Positions 46,079-56,130 of a stretch of DNA of 64,000 bases are shown here, in pieces. This DNA comes from Conchiformibius kuhniae DSM 17694 (GTDB lineage Bacteria > Pseudomonadota > Gammaproteobacteria > Burkholderiales > Neisseriaceae), in assembly GCF_000428785.1 (NCBI RefSeq), contig NZ_AUAP01000010.1, forward strand, positions 1 to 64,000, given 5' to 3'. Each line of letters opens with the position of its first letter. The first letter of the stretch is position 1. The translations under genes were made by a program, and so were the position numbers. The notes under the pieces were generated by a model that had not been told where the DNA came from, searched no databases, and saw nothing but the letters and a program-made list of their open reading frames with translations.

Positions 46079-47206
46079 TTACTCAAAAATGTCATTTAAA
46101 TACTCTAGAATTCTATCGCTTGCCTTACCATCACCATAAGGATTAGTTTGTTTGGCACAATATAACTGATTGTCTGTTAGATACTGTTGAACTATATCGC
46201 ATATATCATCTTTATTAACCCCAACTAACCTTATAGTACCTGCTTGCAAAGCTTCTATTCTTTCTGTAGTTTTTCGAGTAACTAAAACAGGAATCCCTAA
46301 ACTAGGAGCCTCTTCCTGAATCCCACCACTATCTGTAATAATTAAATAGCTATTTTTCATAAGAAAAACAAATTCTAAATAAGGCAGAGGGGGGAGTAAA
46401 CATATATTATTTACATCACCTAAAATTTCACGAACTACATTTTGTACATAAGGATTTAAATGAACAGGATAAACAACATATATATTATGATTGGATAAAG
46501 CTATTTGTTTTAAAGCTTGGCATATCTCTATAAAATCCAAACCAAAAGTTTCTCTCCTATGTCCAGTTACTAAAATATAACGACTTTGGAAAACATTATT
46601 CAACTTAGGATAAGTATTTACTAATTTTTCCTTAAGTTCTTTCTCATTAGGATAAATAATTTCATTTAATACGAAATATAATGCATCAATTACTGTGTTT
46701 CCTGTAATAATAACATTATTTTCCACACCCTCTCTATGAAGATTCTTAGCAGCCTCTGTTGTCGGAGCAAAATGATATTTGGTTAATTTACTAATTAATT
46801 GTCGATTGGCTTCTTCTGGCCAAGGATTATATAAATTATAAGTTCTCAATCCAGCTTCTATATGAGCTACTGGTAACTTATGATAAAATGCGGCTAAACT
46901 AGTGGCAAATGCCGTTGACGTATCACCGTGTACAAAAACCATATCAAATTTCTCTGCCAATAGAATTTTATCTACTCCTTGCAAAACACTAGATGTTATA
47001 TCAGATAAACTTTGATTCTGCTTCATAAGCTCCAATTCAAAATCAGGCTTTATACTAAACATGTCTAATACTTGCTGTAGCATCTCTTTATGCTGTCCAG
47101 TTGTACAAACTTTGACACAATATCTATTATTCCGTAATTTATTAACTACTGGGATCATTTTGATTGCTTCAGGGCGAGTACCAAAAACAAATAACATTTT
47201 TTTCAT
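46079..47206 (-). CDS. wecB: UDP-N-acetylglucosamine 2-epimerase
   Basis: 375 residues. FGTRPEAIKM at the N-terminus, VFVHGDTSTAFATSLAA, HIEAGLRT, VTGHRRETFG and DSGGIQEEAPSLGIPVLVTR-type closing motif (written DSGGIQEE, then GIPVLVTRKTTER). This non-hydrolysing enzyme makes UDP-ManNAc. AAGGAG lies before the ATG. UDP-ManNAc or its derivatives are therefore likely building blocks. Confidence 0.95.
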   Translation of the reverse strand: MKKMLFVFGTRPEAIKMIPVVNKLRNNRYCVKVCTTGQHKEMLQQVLDMFSIKPDFELELMKQNQSLSDITSSVLQGVDKILLAEKFDMVFVHGDTSTAFATSLAAFYHKLPVAHIEAGLRTYNLYNPWPEEANRQLISKLTKYHFAPTTEAAKNLHREGVENNVIITGNTVIDALYFVLNEIIYPNEKELKEKLVNTYPKLNNVFQSRYILVTGHRRETFGLDFIEICQALKQIALSNHNIYVVYPVHLNPYVQNVVREILGDVNNICLLPPLPYLEFVFLMKNSYLIITDSGGIQEEAPSLGIPVLVTRKTTERIEALQAGTIRLVGVNKDDICDIVQQYLTDNQLYCAKQTNPYGDGKASDRILEYLNDIFE

Positions 47207-47243
47207 TTATATTTAACTCCTTAATGAAATAATATAGAAATGG

Positions 47244-48422
47244 TTAAATAAGATCTTCAATGATTAATTTATTCAGCAAGCTTACTGTTGAGAATTTGTG
47301 AATCAACTTATAATTAGGCAAAAAATCACCTGACTCTACAATATCCCGTAAAGAATAATTAAATTCTTTGTTATAATCCATGTATTTTAAAATACCTACA
47401 TTTTTTAAAAAATCTACAGAAGCTCCCTCATTAGAAATATTTAAAATTGGCAAGTTATATTGTATATAATCTACCACTTTAGAAGATAAAAATAAATTAA
47501 CTTCTGATGGTGCATCAATATTTACTAAAATATCAATATTATTTTTTATAAACTCTTCAAGTTCAGACTTTCTCATAAATGGCAATATTTTTATATTCTC
47601 ATTTAAACCAAAATACTCAATTTTATTTTTTAATAAGTTTAACTCTTTATTTTTTAATAAAGTTCCCACTTTGCCAAATCTATGTTTTTCATAATACATA
47701 TTTCTAACAGCACCTACAAGATATACAGTAAAGTTCTTATTCTCTTGATCAGCTAAATAAGAAAAGAATCTATCTGGATTTCTGCTACCATACAATGATC
47801 CTGTATAGGCTAAAGAAATAATTTCCTTACATTTTTTATCCCTATATTCTACATTATCAGAAAGTTCACTTATTTCAAGCGGATTAGGAAAAATTCTAAA
47901 TTTACTAGATTCAAATCCATTGTGTACATATTTCTCAATGACAAATCTATTTGTATGAGTAAGTATATTAACTTTATCTATTATTTTCTTCTCTATAATA
48001 AATAGAATTACTTTCTTTAAAAGAAAGAATTTACTATAATATGGATTAAGATACCCTACATCGCTAAACATTGCAATTTTTTTGGCTTGCGTTTTAAGAA
48101 AAAAATGGATTAAATGTAATGCAATTGGTTCTGACCTTGTAATAATAAGATCATATTTATAACTTGAAATATTCAAGTATTTAATTACTCTTTTTATAAA
48201 AAATAATTTTTCTATCCCAAAAAGATATTTAATGATTTTATCTAAAAATTCAGGAATTCCGTTTGAAATTACGGTAATATTTTTATATTCAAATTTTTTT
48301 GTTGTGATAACCTCTACATCATATCCACAATCAATTAGCCCTTTTAATATTTTTCTAGCTACAATTCCCTCTGGATTATAAGAAGACCAAATCTCTGTTG
48401 AGATAAATGCTATTTTTTTCAT
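47244..48422 (-). CDS. Glycosyltransferase, GT4-like (GT-B fold)
   Basis: 392 residues. N-terminal Rossmann-type start MKKIAFISTEIWSSYNPEGI, C-terminal half with ISLAYTGSLYGSRNPDRFF, LPFMRKSELEEFIKNNIDIL and a late SSKVVDYIQYNLPIL segment where GT4 enzymes bind the nucleotide sugar. The classical EXXXXXXXE motif is not clear. Sugar specificity cannot be inferred. Confidence 0.75.
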   Translation of the reverse strand: MKKIAFISTEIWSSYNPEGIVARKILKGLIDCGYDVEVITTKKFEYKNITVISNGIPEFLDKIIKYLFGIEKLFFIKRVIKYLNISSYKYDLIITRSEPIALHLIHFFLKTQAKKIAMFSDVGYLNPYYSKFFLLKKVILFIIEKKIIDKVNILTHTNRFVIEKYVHNGFESSKFRIFPNPLEISELSDNVEYRDKKCKEIISLAYTGSLYGSRNPDRFFSYLADQENKNFTVYLVGAVRNMYYEKHRFGKVGTLLKNKELNLLKNKIEYFGLNENIKILPFMRKSELEEFIKNNIDILVNIDAPSEVNLFLSSKVVDYIQYNLPILNISNEGASVDFLKNVGILKYMDYNKEFNYSLRDIVESGDFLPNYKLIHKFSTVSLLNKLIIEDLI

Positions 48423-48444
48423 AATAAAATTACCTTACCTATTA

Positions 48445-49674
48445 TCAACTCTTATCAGTTTTTCTTTTTTCGAAATACTCAGATGTTAACAAGATTCCAA
48501 TAAGCATAAATATAGTTATCGGGTAGCTAAATCTATTAGTCATAGCCGCAACAAAATCTAATAACAATGTTGAAAACACAAGATATTTAAAATATCTATA
48601 TATATCAGTTAATTTTTCAAATAAGATTAAAATAAACATAGAATAATACACACTAACACCTAATATACCATAACGAAATAAAGTTGAGAAAAATGCAATT
48701 TCAATATAACTATTATCTATAGTCCTAGAAGCAGAAAACCCTATAAATAAATGTACATTTTCGGCTAAAATTACTTTACTAACATAACTTATATCATCTA
48801 ATCTATTACTAATTGAAGGATTTCCTTCCGAGATTAAAAAAACCGATTCTAATCCATCATATAACGCAGGGATATTGGAAATTACAATATACATAGCATA
48901 AAAGAATAATATTGAGAATATTACTATTACACTTAAAGAGCCAATACTTATTCTCCTACAAAAAAAAAGAGTATCAATAAATAACATAAAAAACAACAAC
49001 ACTAATAATAAAATTGATGCTTTAGATGTACTAAGCAATATACTAATAACTAATATTAAAATATATAACAAATATCTTTTTTTCCTTTCTTCCGTAAATC
49101 TAATTATTGAAGAAATAATAGCCATTGCATGTAAGACCCCCAATTCTGCAAAATCATAGTATATTCCTGTTGCTCTATTGTATAGCTCATGATTCTGATC
49201 AGAATAAAGCTTGTAAAAAATATTCATACCTGCTTTTTCTAAAAAAACTACTATTGAAGACAACACCCCTAAAAGTATTAAAAAATCTAAAAATCTTTTC
49301 CGATTAAATTTTTTAATATATAAAATATAGCCTACTAAAATTGATGTGATATTAATTATAGGACGAATAATATCAGTAAAATCTTGTATTACTACAACTT
49401 GTCTCATCGAAGCATAAAACAAACTTACTAATATAACTAGTAAATATAGTATATTTATGTATATATATTTAAAAACTCTTCGATTTAACTTAAATAAGCC
49501 CCAATTGTTTAATACTATCGATAACAATATTATTACTGTTATCAAATCACTAAATCTTGCTAAAACATATGAATAATAATAAAAATGGGGTTTAATGTAA
49601 GCTAATAAAAGTAGAAAATACAGAAAATTAGTTTTTTGAACTTTATTACTAAACATATAATTACTTACCACCAT
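48445..49674 (-). CDS. Wzy-like polysaccharide polymerase (multi-pass membrane protein)
   Basis: 409 residues with about ten hydrophobic helices and a larger loop near the C-terminal third (SRTIDNSYIEIAFFSTLFRYG). The Asn-Ser-Tyr with following helices resembles O-antigen ligase/polymerase proteins, which are poorly conserved. It overlaps the upstream glycosyltransferase by ten bases. Role inferred from topology and context next to a Wzx further along. Confidence 0.65.
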   Translation of the reverse strand: MVVSNYMFSNKVQKTNFLYFLLLLAYIKPHFYYYSYVLARFSDLITVIILLSIVLNNWGLFKLNRRVFKYIYINILYLLVILVSLFYASMRQVVVIQDFTDIIRPIINITSILVGYILYIKKFNRKRFLDFLILLGVLSSIVVFLEKAGMNIFYKLYSDQNHELYNRATGIYYDFAELGVLHAMAIISSIIRFTEERKKRYLLYILILVISILLSTSKASILLLVLLFFMLFIDTLFFCRRISIGSLSVIVIFSILFFYAMYIVISNIPALYDGLESVFLISEGNPSISNRLDDISYVSKVILAENVHLFIGFSASRTIDNSYIEIAFFSTLFRYGILGVSVYYSMFILILFEKLTDIYRYFKYLVFSTLLLDFVAAMTNRFSYPITIFMLIGILLTSEYFEKRKTDKS

Positions 49675-50570
49675 AAGAAGCCATTGAGCCTCTTTATATT
49701 CTGATAAAAAATTTTATTAAATAATTTATTCTTATTGACCATCCTTTTGTTAATCTCACTGTATAATTCAGGAACTGCTTTAAATATCCAAAATACTTGC
49801 TTAGTTTTGAATACAAGATATATTCCTCTAACGACAACTACAGAGCATACATATCTCCATTTTAAATATCTAATAGATATCTTACAACGATTCAAAAAAG
49901 ATAAGTAGTAAACATAATTGTTACTATGTCTACCATTTGGAGAGCGTTTATGATAAATGATATTATTTGATAAGTAACGAATCTTATAATTCTTGGCAAC
50001 TATTCTATATGCTAAATCAATTTCCTCCATACCATATAATCCGAAATCACTTGGATAATATCCTGTCTCACTCAAAATAGATATGCGTAAAGCGTGAGCA
50101 GCACCAATAAAAAGATAGGTATCAAAATCTTTACTCATATCTATTAATTTATTTTTATGAGGTATTTCATATTTATTAGCTATACCTGTTTTTATATCTT
50201 TAATATAAAAAGCAATAGCACCAATCATTGGATCTTCTTCAAATTTTCGAATACAACTATCTACAATATGATTTATATCTGGAATACGAATATCATCATC
50301 TAACATAATCACATATTCTGTTTCTACTAACTGAATAATCTTATTCCTACCAATAGACACTCCATAATTAACTTTATCCCAAATATAAGTTAACTTAATA
50401 TTTTCACATTCATTTAAAAAATTCAAATCTTTGCAAATATCTAAAGTTTCATTATTATTAATAATAATAAGATCTATTTTAAATTTTACACAAAGTAACT
50501 CTTTTATCGTAGACACTAATAAATCAGTTCTCTTATATGTTAAGATACCAATAGAAATCTTTTTATCCAT
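49665..50570 (-). CDS. Glycosyltransferase family 2
   Basis: 301 residues from MDKKISIGILTYKRTDLLV. GT-A fold: the DDDI metal motif in YVIMLDDDIRIPD, and GMEEIDLAYRI in the acceptor region, where ED-type residues sit. A C-terminal hydrophobic, basic segment probably contacts the membrane. Acceptor and sugar are unknown. Confidence 0.85.
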   Translation of the reverse strand: MDKKISIGILTYKRTDLLVSTIKELLCVKFKIDLIIINNNETLDICKDLNFLNECENIKLTYIWDKVNYGVSIGRNKIIQLVETEYVIMLDDDIRIPDINHIVDSCIRKFEEDPMIGAIAFYIKDIKTGIANKYEIPHKNKLIDMSKDFDTYLFIGAAHALRISILSETGYYPSDFGLYGMEEIDLAYRIVAKNYKIRYLSNNIIYHKRSPNGRHSNNYVYYLSFLNRCKISIRYLKWRYVCSVVVVRGIYLVFKTKQVFWIFKAVPELYSEINKRMVNKNKLFNKIFYQNIKRLNGFLWW

Positions 50571-50606
50571 AGTAATCAATAATCCTTATTTAATAAATTT
50601 AACTAA

Positions 50607-51812
50607 TTAATCTTGACTTGTAAGCTTAACTTGAATTTGATCAATTATATTGAAATTATTATTTTTTGCATCTAGGTCGCTTAAAAATCTTTTCATTATT
50701 TTTTTTCTAACTTGTGCGTATTCATCATTCCCATCAATTATCTTCTCCATAGAAAATAATAATTCTTCAAAATCTTTAGCGCATTCTCCTGCTAGGACTG
50801 TATTAAAATCAAAATACATCTCTCTATTTTTAATATAATTATCTAAGTCAAAACAAAAATGTATTATTGGTCTATCTAAAATTAAATAATCAAAATATAT
50901 AGATGAGTAGTCGGTAATAAGACAAGAAGCTGTTTTTAAAATTACCACACTATCAATATCTAAAGGCAAAGAAATTATATTACTAAAATTAGATATAGTT
51001 ATTTCCGTAGCCACATGGAATTTAATCAAAAAAATAGAATTATTTTTAATAAGAAAATTATTTAATTTCACAAAATCTATTTTTGCATTTTCAATAAAAT
51101 TATTCCCATCATCTCTCCAAGTTGGAGCATATAAAAAAATTTTCTTATAACTAGCATAGTCTGTAATCTTCTTTACATTTTTCAAATATTCTATTCGTGG
51201 ATATTTAGCAAAGATTACCTGATTAATATTAACTCTAAAGGCTGATCTAAATGAATATTTAAAAACATATTTAGAAGGACATAAAACTAAGTCGCACTTA
51301 ATATGCAATTGAGGATTAATAATTCTAGAAAATCTAGTCGCTTTAGAAAAAAAATACACTAATGGTTCAGTTAAAATATCATACTCAATCTTTTTTACTG
51401 GTATCCCATGCCATAAATTTATCTTTATGCTACCTTTAGAAGTAAAAAAACAAATATCACTAACATAACATGAAAAAACATAAACTTTAGCCACTATGCA
51501 ATAATATATACCTTTAAAACTAAATAAATTATATGCTATTCCATATTTTCTTGCTTCTTTAACTCCTTTCCTACATTTAGAAATCCATACAGCTTTTATT
51601 CCAAGCTGTGGTTTTGAATTTACGAATTCATACAAGTATCTACTATTATCATTAAATCCATTGTAACTACCAAATACCCATATATCATTTTTCCTATTAC
51701 AAAAACCTGAACAAAAATATAACAAATATCCCAATAATTTTATTCCATATTTTAATAAATTTATTATAGGTTTTGGTAGCTTTGATAAAATCAACTTATA
51801 TACAAGTTTCAT
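50607..51812 (-). CDS. TagF/TagB-like CDP-glycerol glycerophosphotransferase
   Basis: 401 residues. The PF04464-type motifs are present: [49 protein letters not shown], and [16 protein letters not shown]. In teichoic acid synthesis such enzymes transfer glycerol phosphate from CDP-glycerol. Two hydrophobic stretches near residues 18-35 and 103-115 suggest membrane contact. TagD-like protein is encoded 45 bases upstream, supplying the donor. Confidence 0.9.
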   Translation of the reverse strand: MKLVYKLILSKLPKPIINLLKYGIKLLGYLLYFCSGFCNRKNDIWVFGSYNGFNDNSRYLYEFVNSKPQLGIKAVWISKCRKGVKEARKYGIAYNLFSFKGIYYCIVAKVYVFSCYVSDICFFTSKGSIKINLWHGIPVKKIEYDILTEPLVYFFSKATRFSRIINPQLHIKCDLVLCPSKYVFKYSFRSAFRVNINQVIFAKYPRIEYLKNVKKITDYASYKKIFLYAPTWRDDGNNFIENAKIDFVKLNNFLIKNNSIFLIKFHVATEITISNFSNIISLPLDIDSVVILKTASCLITDYSSIYFDYLILDRPIIHFCFDLDNYIKNREMYFDFNTVLAGECAKDFEELLFSMEKIIDGNDEYAQVRKKIMKRFLSDLDAKNNNFNIIDQIQVKLTSQD

Positions 51813-51856
51813 TTTCTTCTTTTAAATCAAATTTTAAATCAAAATTAAAACTAAAA

Positions 51857-52252
51857 TTAGATATGCGACAATGACAATACGGATTTAATATATGTACTTG
51901 AAATACCTTCAGTTCTCTCCAAATATATAACTTCACAAATATCTTTTAAATCATCAAATTTCCCTATCCAATCTGACCCGATACCAAAAACATTTGCATT
52001 ATAGTAAATAATATCCTCTCTTTTTTGTTCCCATGTATATTCAGGAAACACTAAATCAACATACTTAGAACTATTTACAATCTCCGAACGTTCTTCATAC
52101 GAAAATATGGATTTCTTACCTTTTTTTAAATTAAATTCATCCGAAGATACTCCCACAATTAGTTTATCACCTAACATACGTAACCGCTTCAACAATCGTA
52201 CATGCCCGATATGGAACAAATCAAACGTACCATAAGTAATAACTACCTTCAT
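51857..52252 (-). CDS. tagD: Glycerol-3-phosphate cytidylyltransferase (TagD-like)
   Basis: 131 residues, the normal length. HIGH at residues 14-17 (GTFDLFHIGHVRLLKR) binds CTP phosphates; YEERSEIV and the late GISSTYIK motif complete the nucleotidyltransferase signature. It makes CDP-glycerol from CTP and glycerol-3-phosphate. GGAG precedes the ATG. FAD/ethanolamine-type relatives exist, but length and the TagF-like neighbour favour TagD. Confidence 0.9.
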   Translation of the reverse strand: MKVVITYGTFDLFHIGHVRLLKRLRMLGDKLIVGVSSDEFNLKKGKKSIFSYEERSEIVNSSKYVDLVFPEYTWEQKREDIIYYNANVFGIGSDWIGKFDDLKDICEVIYLERTEGISSTYIKSVLSLSHI

Positions 52253-52281
52253 ATTAGCTCCAAATTATCAAAGTTGAGGAA

Positions 52282-53304
52282 TCAATGTTTAAATTTTCTT
52301 AAAAATCTTCTCAAAAAGGATGATATAGTTGCATTAAATTTTAAATATATATAAAATTCCTTAATATAACTTTTTAAGGAAAAATTTCCACCTTGCTTAG
52401 AAAGATAAGCTCTTGCATCCTTTTTATAGTCCCTCATACGATTAACACCAAAAAACTCACAATTAACAATAGGCATATCAATTTGAAATACGATTTTTTC
52501 TAGCGGAATAAGTTTTAGCATCGCTAAAAAAATCAAATACACAGAATAATATCTAGAATTAGGATTAGTTTTTAACTCGTAATTACTCAAACCATAATCA
52601 TTCTTCATAAATTTTAAATGATAATGAACAAAAATAGTTTCCAAACTTGTCCTTTTAGACAAATCTAAAAACTCCCATTCCTCACCTTTCTTAAAAATAC
52701 TATCTTTATCAACTCGAAATAACCACAGGTCGCCATGCAAATTACAAAACCTTGCAGTAGATGGTATATACAACTTCCCTTTGTGATCAATAATATTTAC
52801 ACCAGAAAGCCACTGGACATAATTATTGTTTTCATCGATCTTTAATTGGTTATACTTCTCTCTAATTTTATCCCCTTTAACAAGAACCTGATCTCCATCA
52901 ATTTTAATAGCCCACTTCTTTGTAGTCTTACTTAATGAAAAGTTATAGTAATTTACTAAACTTTGAAAATGATCACTTGGCAAGTGCTTATATAACTCAC
53001 TTCCTTGTGGGTACACAACAGGAATATAATGAAAAGCTTTAATCTTATCTGGATATTTATTAATATAATCCTGAATTATACTTTCTGTATCATCTTGACA
53101 ATCATTATACACTATAATGAGTTCATCCAAATACAAAATCCAAGAATCTATTGAAACTGCTAAAAACTCAGCTTCATTTCTTAAACGCATAAAACCACTA
53201 ATACCCTCGTTTCTTAATTTACTATCAAATAACGAAAAATCAACGACCGGCTCATATACATTCTCTATTTTTTTAAGATTATTCCTTATCATATCACTTT
53301 CCAT
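52282..53304 (-). CDS. Glycosyltransferase, GT2-like (GT-A)
   Basis: 340 residues from MESDMIRNNLKKIENVY. FMRLRNEAEFLAVSIDSW, DELIIVYNDCQDDTESIIQD and WAIKIDGDQVLV (DxD) describe a GT-A nucleotide-sugar fold. The rest includes FVHYHLKFMKNDYG. A start four codons later (53292) has a better-spaced GGAAAG and is also possible. First gene of the AT-rich part. Substrate unknown. Confidence 0.75.
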   Translation of the reverse strand: MESDMIRNNLKKIENVYEPVVDFSLFDSKLRNEGISGFMRLRNEAEFLAVSIDSWILYLDELIIVYNDCQDDTESIIQDYINKYPDKIKAFHYIPVVYPQGSELYKHLPSDHFQSLVNYYNFSLSKTTKKWAIKIDGDQVLVKGDKIREKYNQLKIDENNNYVQWLSGVNIIDHKGKLYIPSTARFCNLHGDLWLFRVDKDSIFKKGEEWEFLDLSKRTSLETIFVHYHLKFMKNDYGLSNYELKTNPNSRYYSVYLIFLAMLKLIPLEKIVFQIDMPIVNCEFFGVNRMRDYKKDARAYLSKQGGNFSLKSYIKEFYIYLKFNATISSFLRRFLRKFKH

Positions 53305-53483
53305 CAAATTCACTTTCTCTAAATCATGCGCAAAAAAACATCAAAAACCAAATGCTTTTTATTATACATCAAAATTTGTAAATAGTAAACTTTTTTTCAT
53401 ATTACCCGATATGCTCTTGGATAAAATATTGATTATATTATATTTTAAAATTTAACAGCTAATTCATCAACAGTTCCATGATC

Positions 53484-53561
53484 CTAGATTAATGCTGTAG
53501 CAAGCGCAGTCAACACGATACCCATAAACAGGTAATAGTACGGTAACATGGTATTTTTCAT
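53484..53561 (-). pseudogene. 25-codon frame, probable remnant of a membrane protein gene
   Basis: ATGA overlap with the upstream GT2 stop (53558-53561) is the signature of a translationally coupled gene, but the frame reads only MKNTMLPYYYLFMGIVLTAL and ATALI before TAG. It looks like the first helix of a multi-pass protein. The flanking region (53314-53483) is AT-rich and shows no gene. It lies exactly at the composition change between the two halves of the glycan locus. Confidence 0.45.
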
Positions 53562-54367
53562 TTTTTGCGTAGGAATTTTTGATAAATTATGCATAATAAC
53601 TGAGTCGGTAAAAGACGTGATATACTGCGGAGCAAAAAAATACAAAATGCTGGTAATGAATTATGTACAACCAAATACCGCTTTAAGCGAAAAAGCTGCC
53701 ATTCACTACGAAAATATGCCAAACCGCCTCGCCGAGCTACCATTTGTTCACCACTACGCACTTGTACCAAAGCATCAGGTAAGTTGGCAGTTTGTGCGCC
53801 TTGCGCCAACATTCGCAGCCACAAATTATAGTCTTCCATATATAAATGATGCTGATACCCACCTGCTTTCATCACACAGCTTTTCTTGTAGGCTACCGTC
53901 ATGTGGTTAAATGGGTTGCGTTTTTTGGCAAACTTGCAAATTTCATGATGCTGAAGCGGCACACGGCGCACACCGTCAGGCTGTTCCGCACGGTGGGAAA
54001 ATTCGCTAATTTGTCCGCCAAATAAGTCTATTTCCGGATTAGTTTCAATAAAAGCACATTGTTTTTCAAAGCGTTCCGGAATACACATATCATCGGTATC
54101 CATACGGAATACCCATTCATGGCGGCAAGCGTCCAGCCCCACATTCAGGGCACGACCCAAACCAATATTTTCAGGCAGCCGCACGATTTCCAAAGGCAGG
54201 TCGGAAAACTTCGCCACCACTGCTTCCAATGCCGCGCCGACTTCGCCATCATACACCAAAACGATTTGGTCTGCAGCTTTTGTTTGCATCGCCAAACTGT
54301 TCAGGCATTTGCGCAAATACTCGGGTTTCTCCCGATAATACAATGACATCAATACGGAAAATTGCAT
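53558..54367 (-). CDS. Glycosyltransferase family 2
   Basis: 269 residues from MQFSVLMSLYYREKPEYLRK. Typical GT2 domain: LNSLAMQTKAADQIVLVYDG, NIGLGRALNVGLDACRHEW, FRMDTDDMCIPERF with the DxDD metal site and YMEDYNLWLRML with the catalytic ED. Similar to LgtA/capsular GT2 enzymes; sugar not predictable. The ATG overlaps the preceding stop (TGATG). Confidence 0.88.
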   Translation of the reverse strand: MQFSVLMSLYYREKPEYLRKCLNSLAMQTKAADQIVLVYDGEVGAALEAVVAKFSDLPLEIVRLPENIGLGRALNVGLDACRHEWVFRMDTDDMCIPERFEKQCAFIETNPEIDLFGGQISEFSHRAEQPDGVRRVPLQHHEICKFAKKRNPFNHMTVAYKKSCVMKAGGYQHHLYMEDYNLWLRMLAQGAQTANLPDALVQVRSGEQMVARRGGLAYFRSEWQLFRLKRYLVVHNSLPAFCIFLLRSISRLLPTQLLCIIYQKFLRKK

Positions 54368-55185
54368 CAATATTGCTCCGCCAAAAACGTTTGCGCGGTT
54401 CTGTCGTCCACTTTGCGGGCAAACCACAAACCGTTCTGCCGCGCTTGCCGCAGTTGTGCCAAATCCAAATAATCGGGGTGGTTAGCGCTGCCGTGCATGG
54501 CAATCAGGCGGCGGTTATCGTTGATGTGATTGATGCTTTTTTCAGGCAGCACGTTGTGGACAATGTGCTGGAAAAAATGTTCGTCAGGGCAAAGTTTCTT
54601 TTCAAACAAGCTGCTGGGTTCGCTTAAGGCTTCTTGAAACAACGGCTCAGCAGCAACGCGGTCGGCAGAAAACCATTGGCTGCCAACATGGCAAATTTGC
54701 TTGGTCGGCAGCAAATAATCTAATCCTTGCAATAATTTGGTTAAAACCTTGCCGTGCCATTTCCGTTGCCATGCGGTATCGGCATGAGGCGCATTAAAGC
54801 GGACACGGTGGCGCAAACGGCGGCTGGTTCGGCTTTGCAAAAACAGCGTTCCTGCGGGCAAATCCGACCACGCCGCTTCCAAAGTAGCGGTGTTTTGCAA
54901 GGGCAGGCATTCTCCGCTTAGCAAATGAAAATAACGGTTTGCAGGTTCGGCTAGGGCTGCCTGAAACAGGTTCAGCGTTGCCAAAATCATGCTGAATCCA
55001 CCCCAATTCACCGCTACACGGTTGTTTAGAATATAGATATTGCTTATTTGGCGCAAGGCGTGCAATTCGGTGATGTCGGATTTGGCATCGTAATGCAGGT
55101 AAAAGCGTGCTTGCGGCTCGCGTTGCGCCCACGCCGACAGATGCTGAGGCGGGCGGTGGCACAGCATCAAATAGGCGGTATTCAT
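54367..55185 (-). CDS. GT14-type branching glycosyltransferase
   Basis: 272 residues. AYLMLCHRPPQHLSAWAQRE, FYLHYDAKSDITELHAL, NNRVAVNWGGFSMILATLNL, YFHLLSGECLPLQN and CPDEHFFQHIVHN match the core-2/I-branching family (GT14), which is metal-independent and often transfers GlcNAc or xylose. Overlaps its neighbours by one to four bases, so it belongs to a tightly coupled operon. Confidence 0.85.
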   Translation of the reverse strand: MNTAYLMLCHRPPQHLSAWAQREPQARFYLHYDAKSDITELHALRQISNIYILNNRVAVNWGGFSMILATLNLFQAALAEPANRYFHLLSGECLPLQNTATLEAAWSDLPAGTLFLQSRTSRRLRHRVRFNAPHADTAWQRKWHGKVLTKLLQGLDYLLPTKQICHVGSQWFSADRVAAEPLFQEALSEPSSLFEKKLCPDEHFFQHIVHNVLPEKSINHINDNRRLIAMHGSANHPDYLDLAQLRQARQNGLWFARKVDDRTAQTFLAEQY

Positions 55186-56126
55186 GCTTTATCCTTGAAT
55201 ATCAAGGTTTCTATGCCGAAACGGGCGAACAGGGTTCGGGTGGACGGTGAAAGTTCTTTGCCGGTAACGGCGGACACGTCCACCGCCAAGCTGCGGATGC
55301 CGTTCAAGTGGGCGGTATTCAGCGCAGCGGTGCTAAACAGATGATACAGTTCAAAAACCGTGTCGGCTTCCAACTGCCGCCGCCGAGCCAACCAGTCTTC
55401 AAAAATTTTGTCGCTGTCAATGCAGTCCAAATCGGGCAGCCGTTGTTCGCGCGGGTGCGGAAAATAACGGCTGATGCCGAACTGTTCGGCAATGCGTTCA
55501 AACAGGCGGGCATTGGCGGCGGGATTGTCCATAGTAGGCTGTCCCAGCAGGATTTTTTCCACTTTTCCGCCGGTTGCCACATTATCAGGCAGCATCAGCG
55601 ACACGCCGCGCGTATTCGGAATAATGTTGTCAAACTGCGGAAACAGGGTGTAATGCAAGCGGCTGCGGGCGATGATTTGGCGGCTGTCCCACGACACGCC
55701 CAGCAGTTTGCGCAGCAGTTTTTGTTTCACCGACAAGGGCGGCGGACGGTAAAAAATGCTGTCGGGCAAGATGTTGCCCGTGCCGTCATCAAAGGTTTCC
55801 AAATGCGTGAAACGGCTGCGGCTGAGCAGGTAATGCACCATCATGCTGTTGATGCTGGCGCAATAGGCGGTGTCGTATTCGTCTTGCAGGCTGCCTGAAA
55901 GACGGTTTAATGCGCTCAAATAGGCGGCGGGCTGTTGCGGGGTCAGCAGCACGAATTGCGCCGCACCGCGACAGGCATCGGACAATTGTTTGAAATAATG
56001 CTGAAACTTAGCATTGTCTTCATAGGAAAACATCACACCATGAAAACTTTGCTGCGGCTGCTGCGCGATGATTTGGCGGGCAATCAGCACTTGCAAGGGG
56101 GTATGGCAAATAATCAGATGGTTCAT
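55182..56126 (-). CDS. GT52-family sialyltransferase-like (Lst-like) glycosyltransferase
   Basis: 314 residues. THLETFDDGTGNILP (TFDDGTGN at 111-118), YFPHPREQ (HPR at 224-226) and FELYHLFSTAALN match the motifs of neisserial Lst alpha-2,3-sialyltransferase. The N-terminal membrane anchor of Lst is missing. Given the adjacent pseudaminic acid genes, CMP-Pse rather than CMP-Neu5Ac is the likely donor (inference). Confidence 0.82.
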   Translation of the reverse strand: MNHLIICHTPLQVLIARQIIAQQPQQSFHGVMFSYEDNAKFQHYFKQLSDACRGAAQFVLLTPQQPAAYLSALNRLSGSLQDEYDTAYCASINSMMVHYLLSRSRFTHLETFDDGTGNILPDSIFYRPPPLSVKQKLLRKLLGVSWDSRQIIARSRLHYTLFPQFDNIIPNTRGVSLMLPDNVATGGKVEKILLGQPTMDNPAANARLFERIAEQFGISRYFPHPREQRLPDLDCIDSDKIFEDWLARRRQLEADTVFELYHLFSTAALNTAHLNGIRSLAVDVSAVTGKELSPSTRTLFARFGIETLIFKDKA

Positions 56127-56130
56127 TTTG

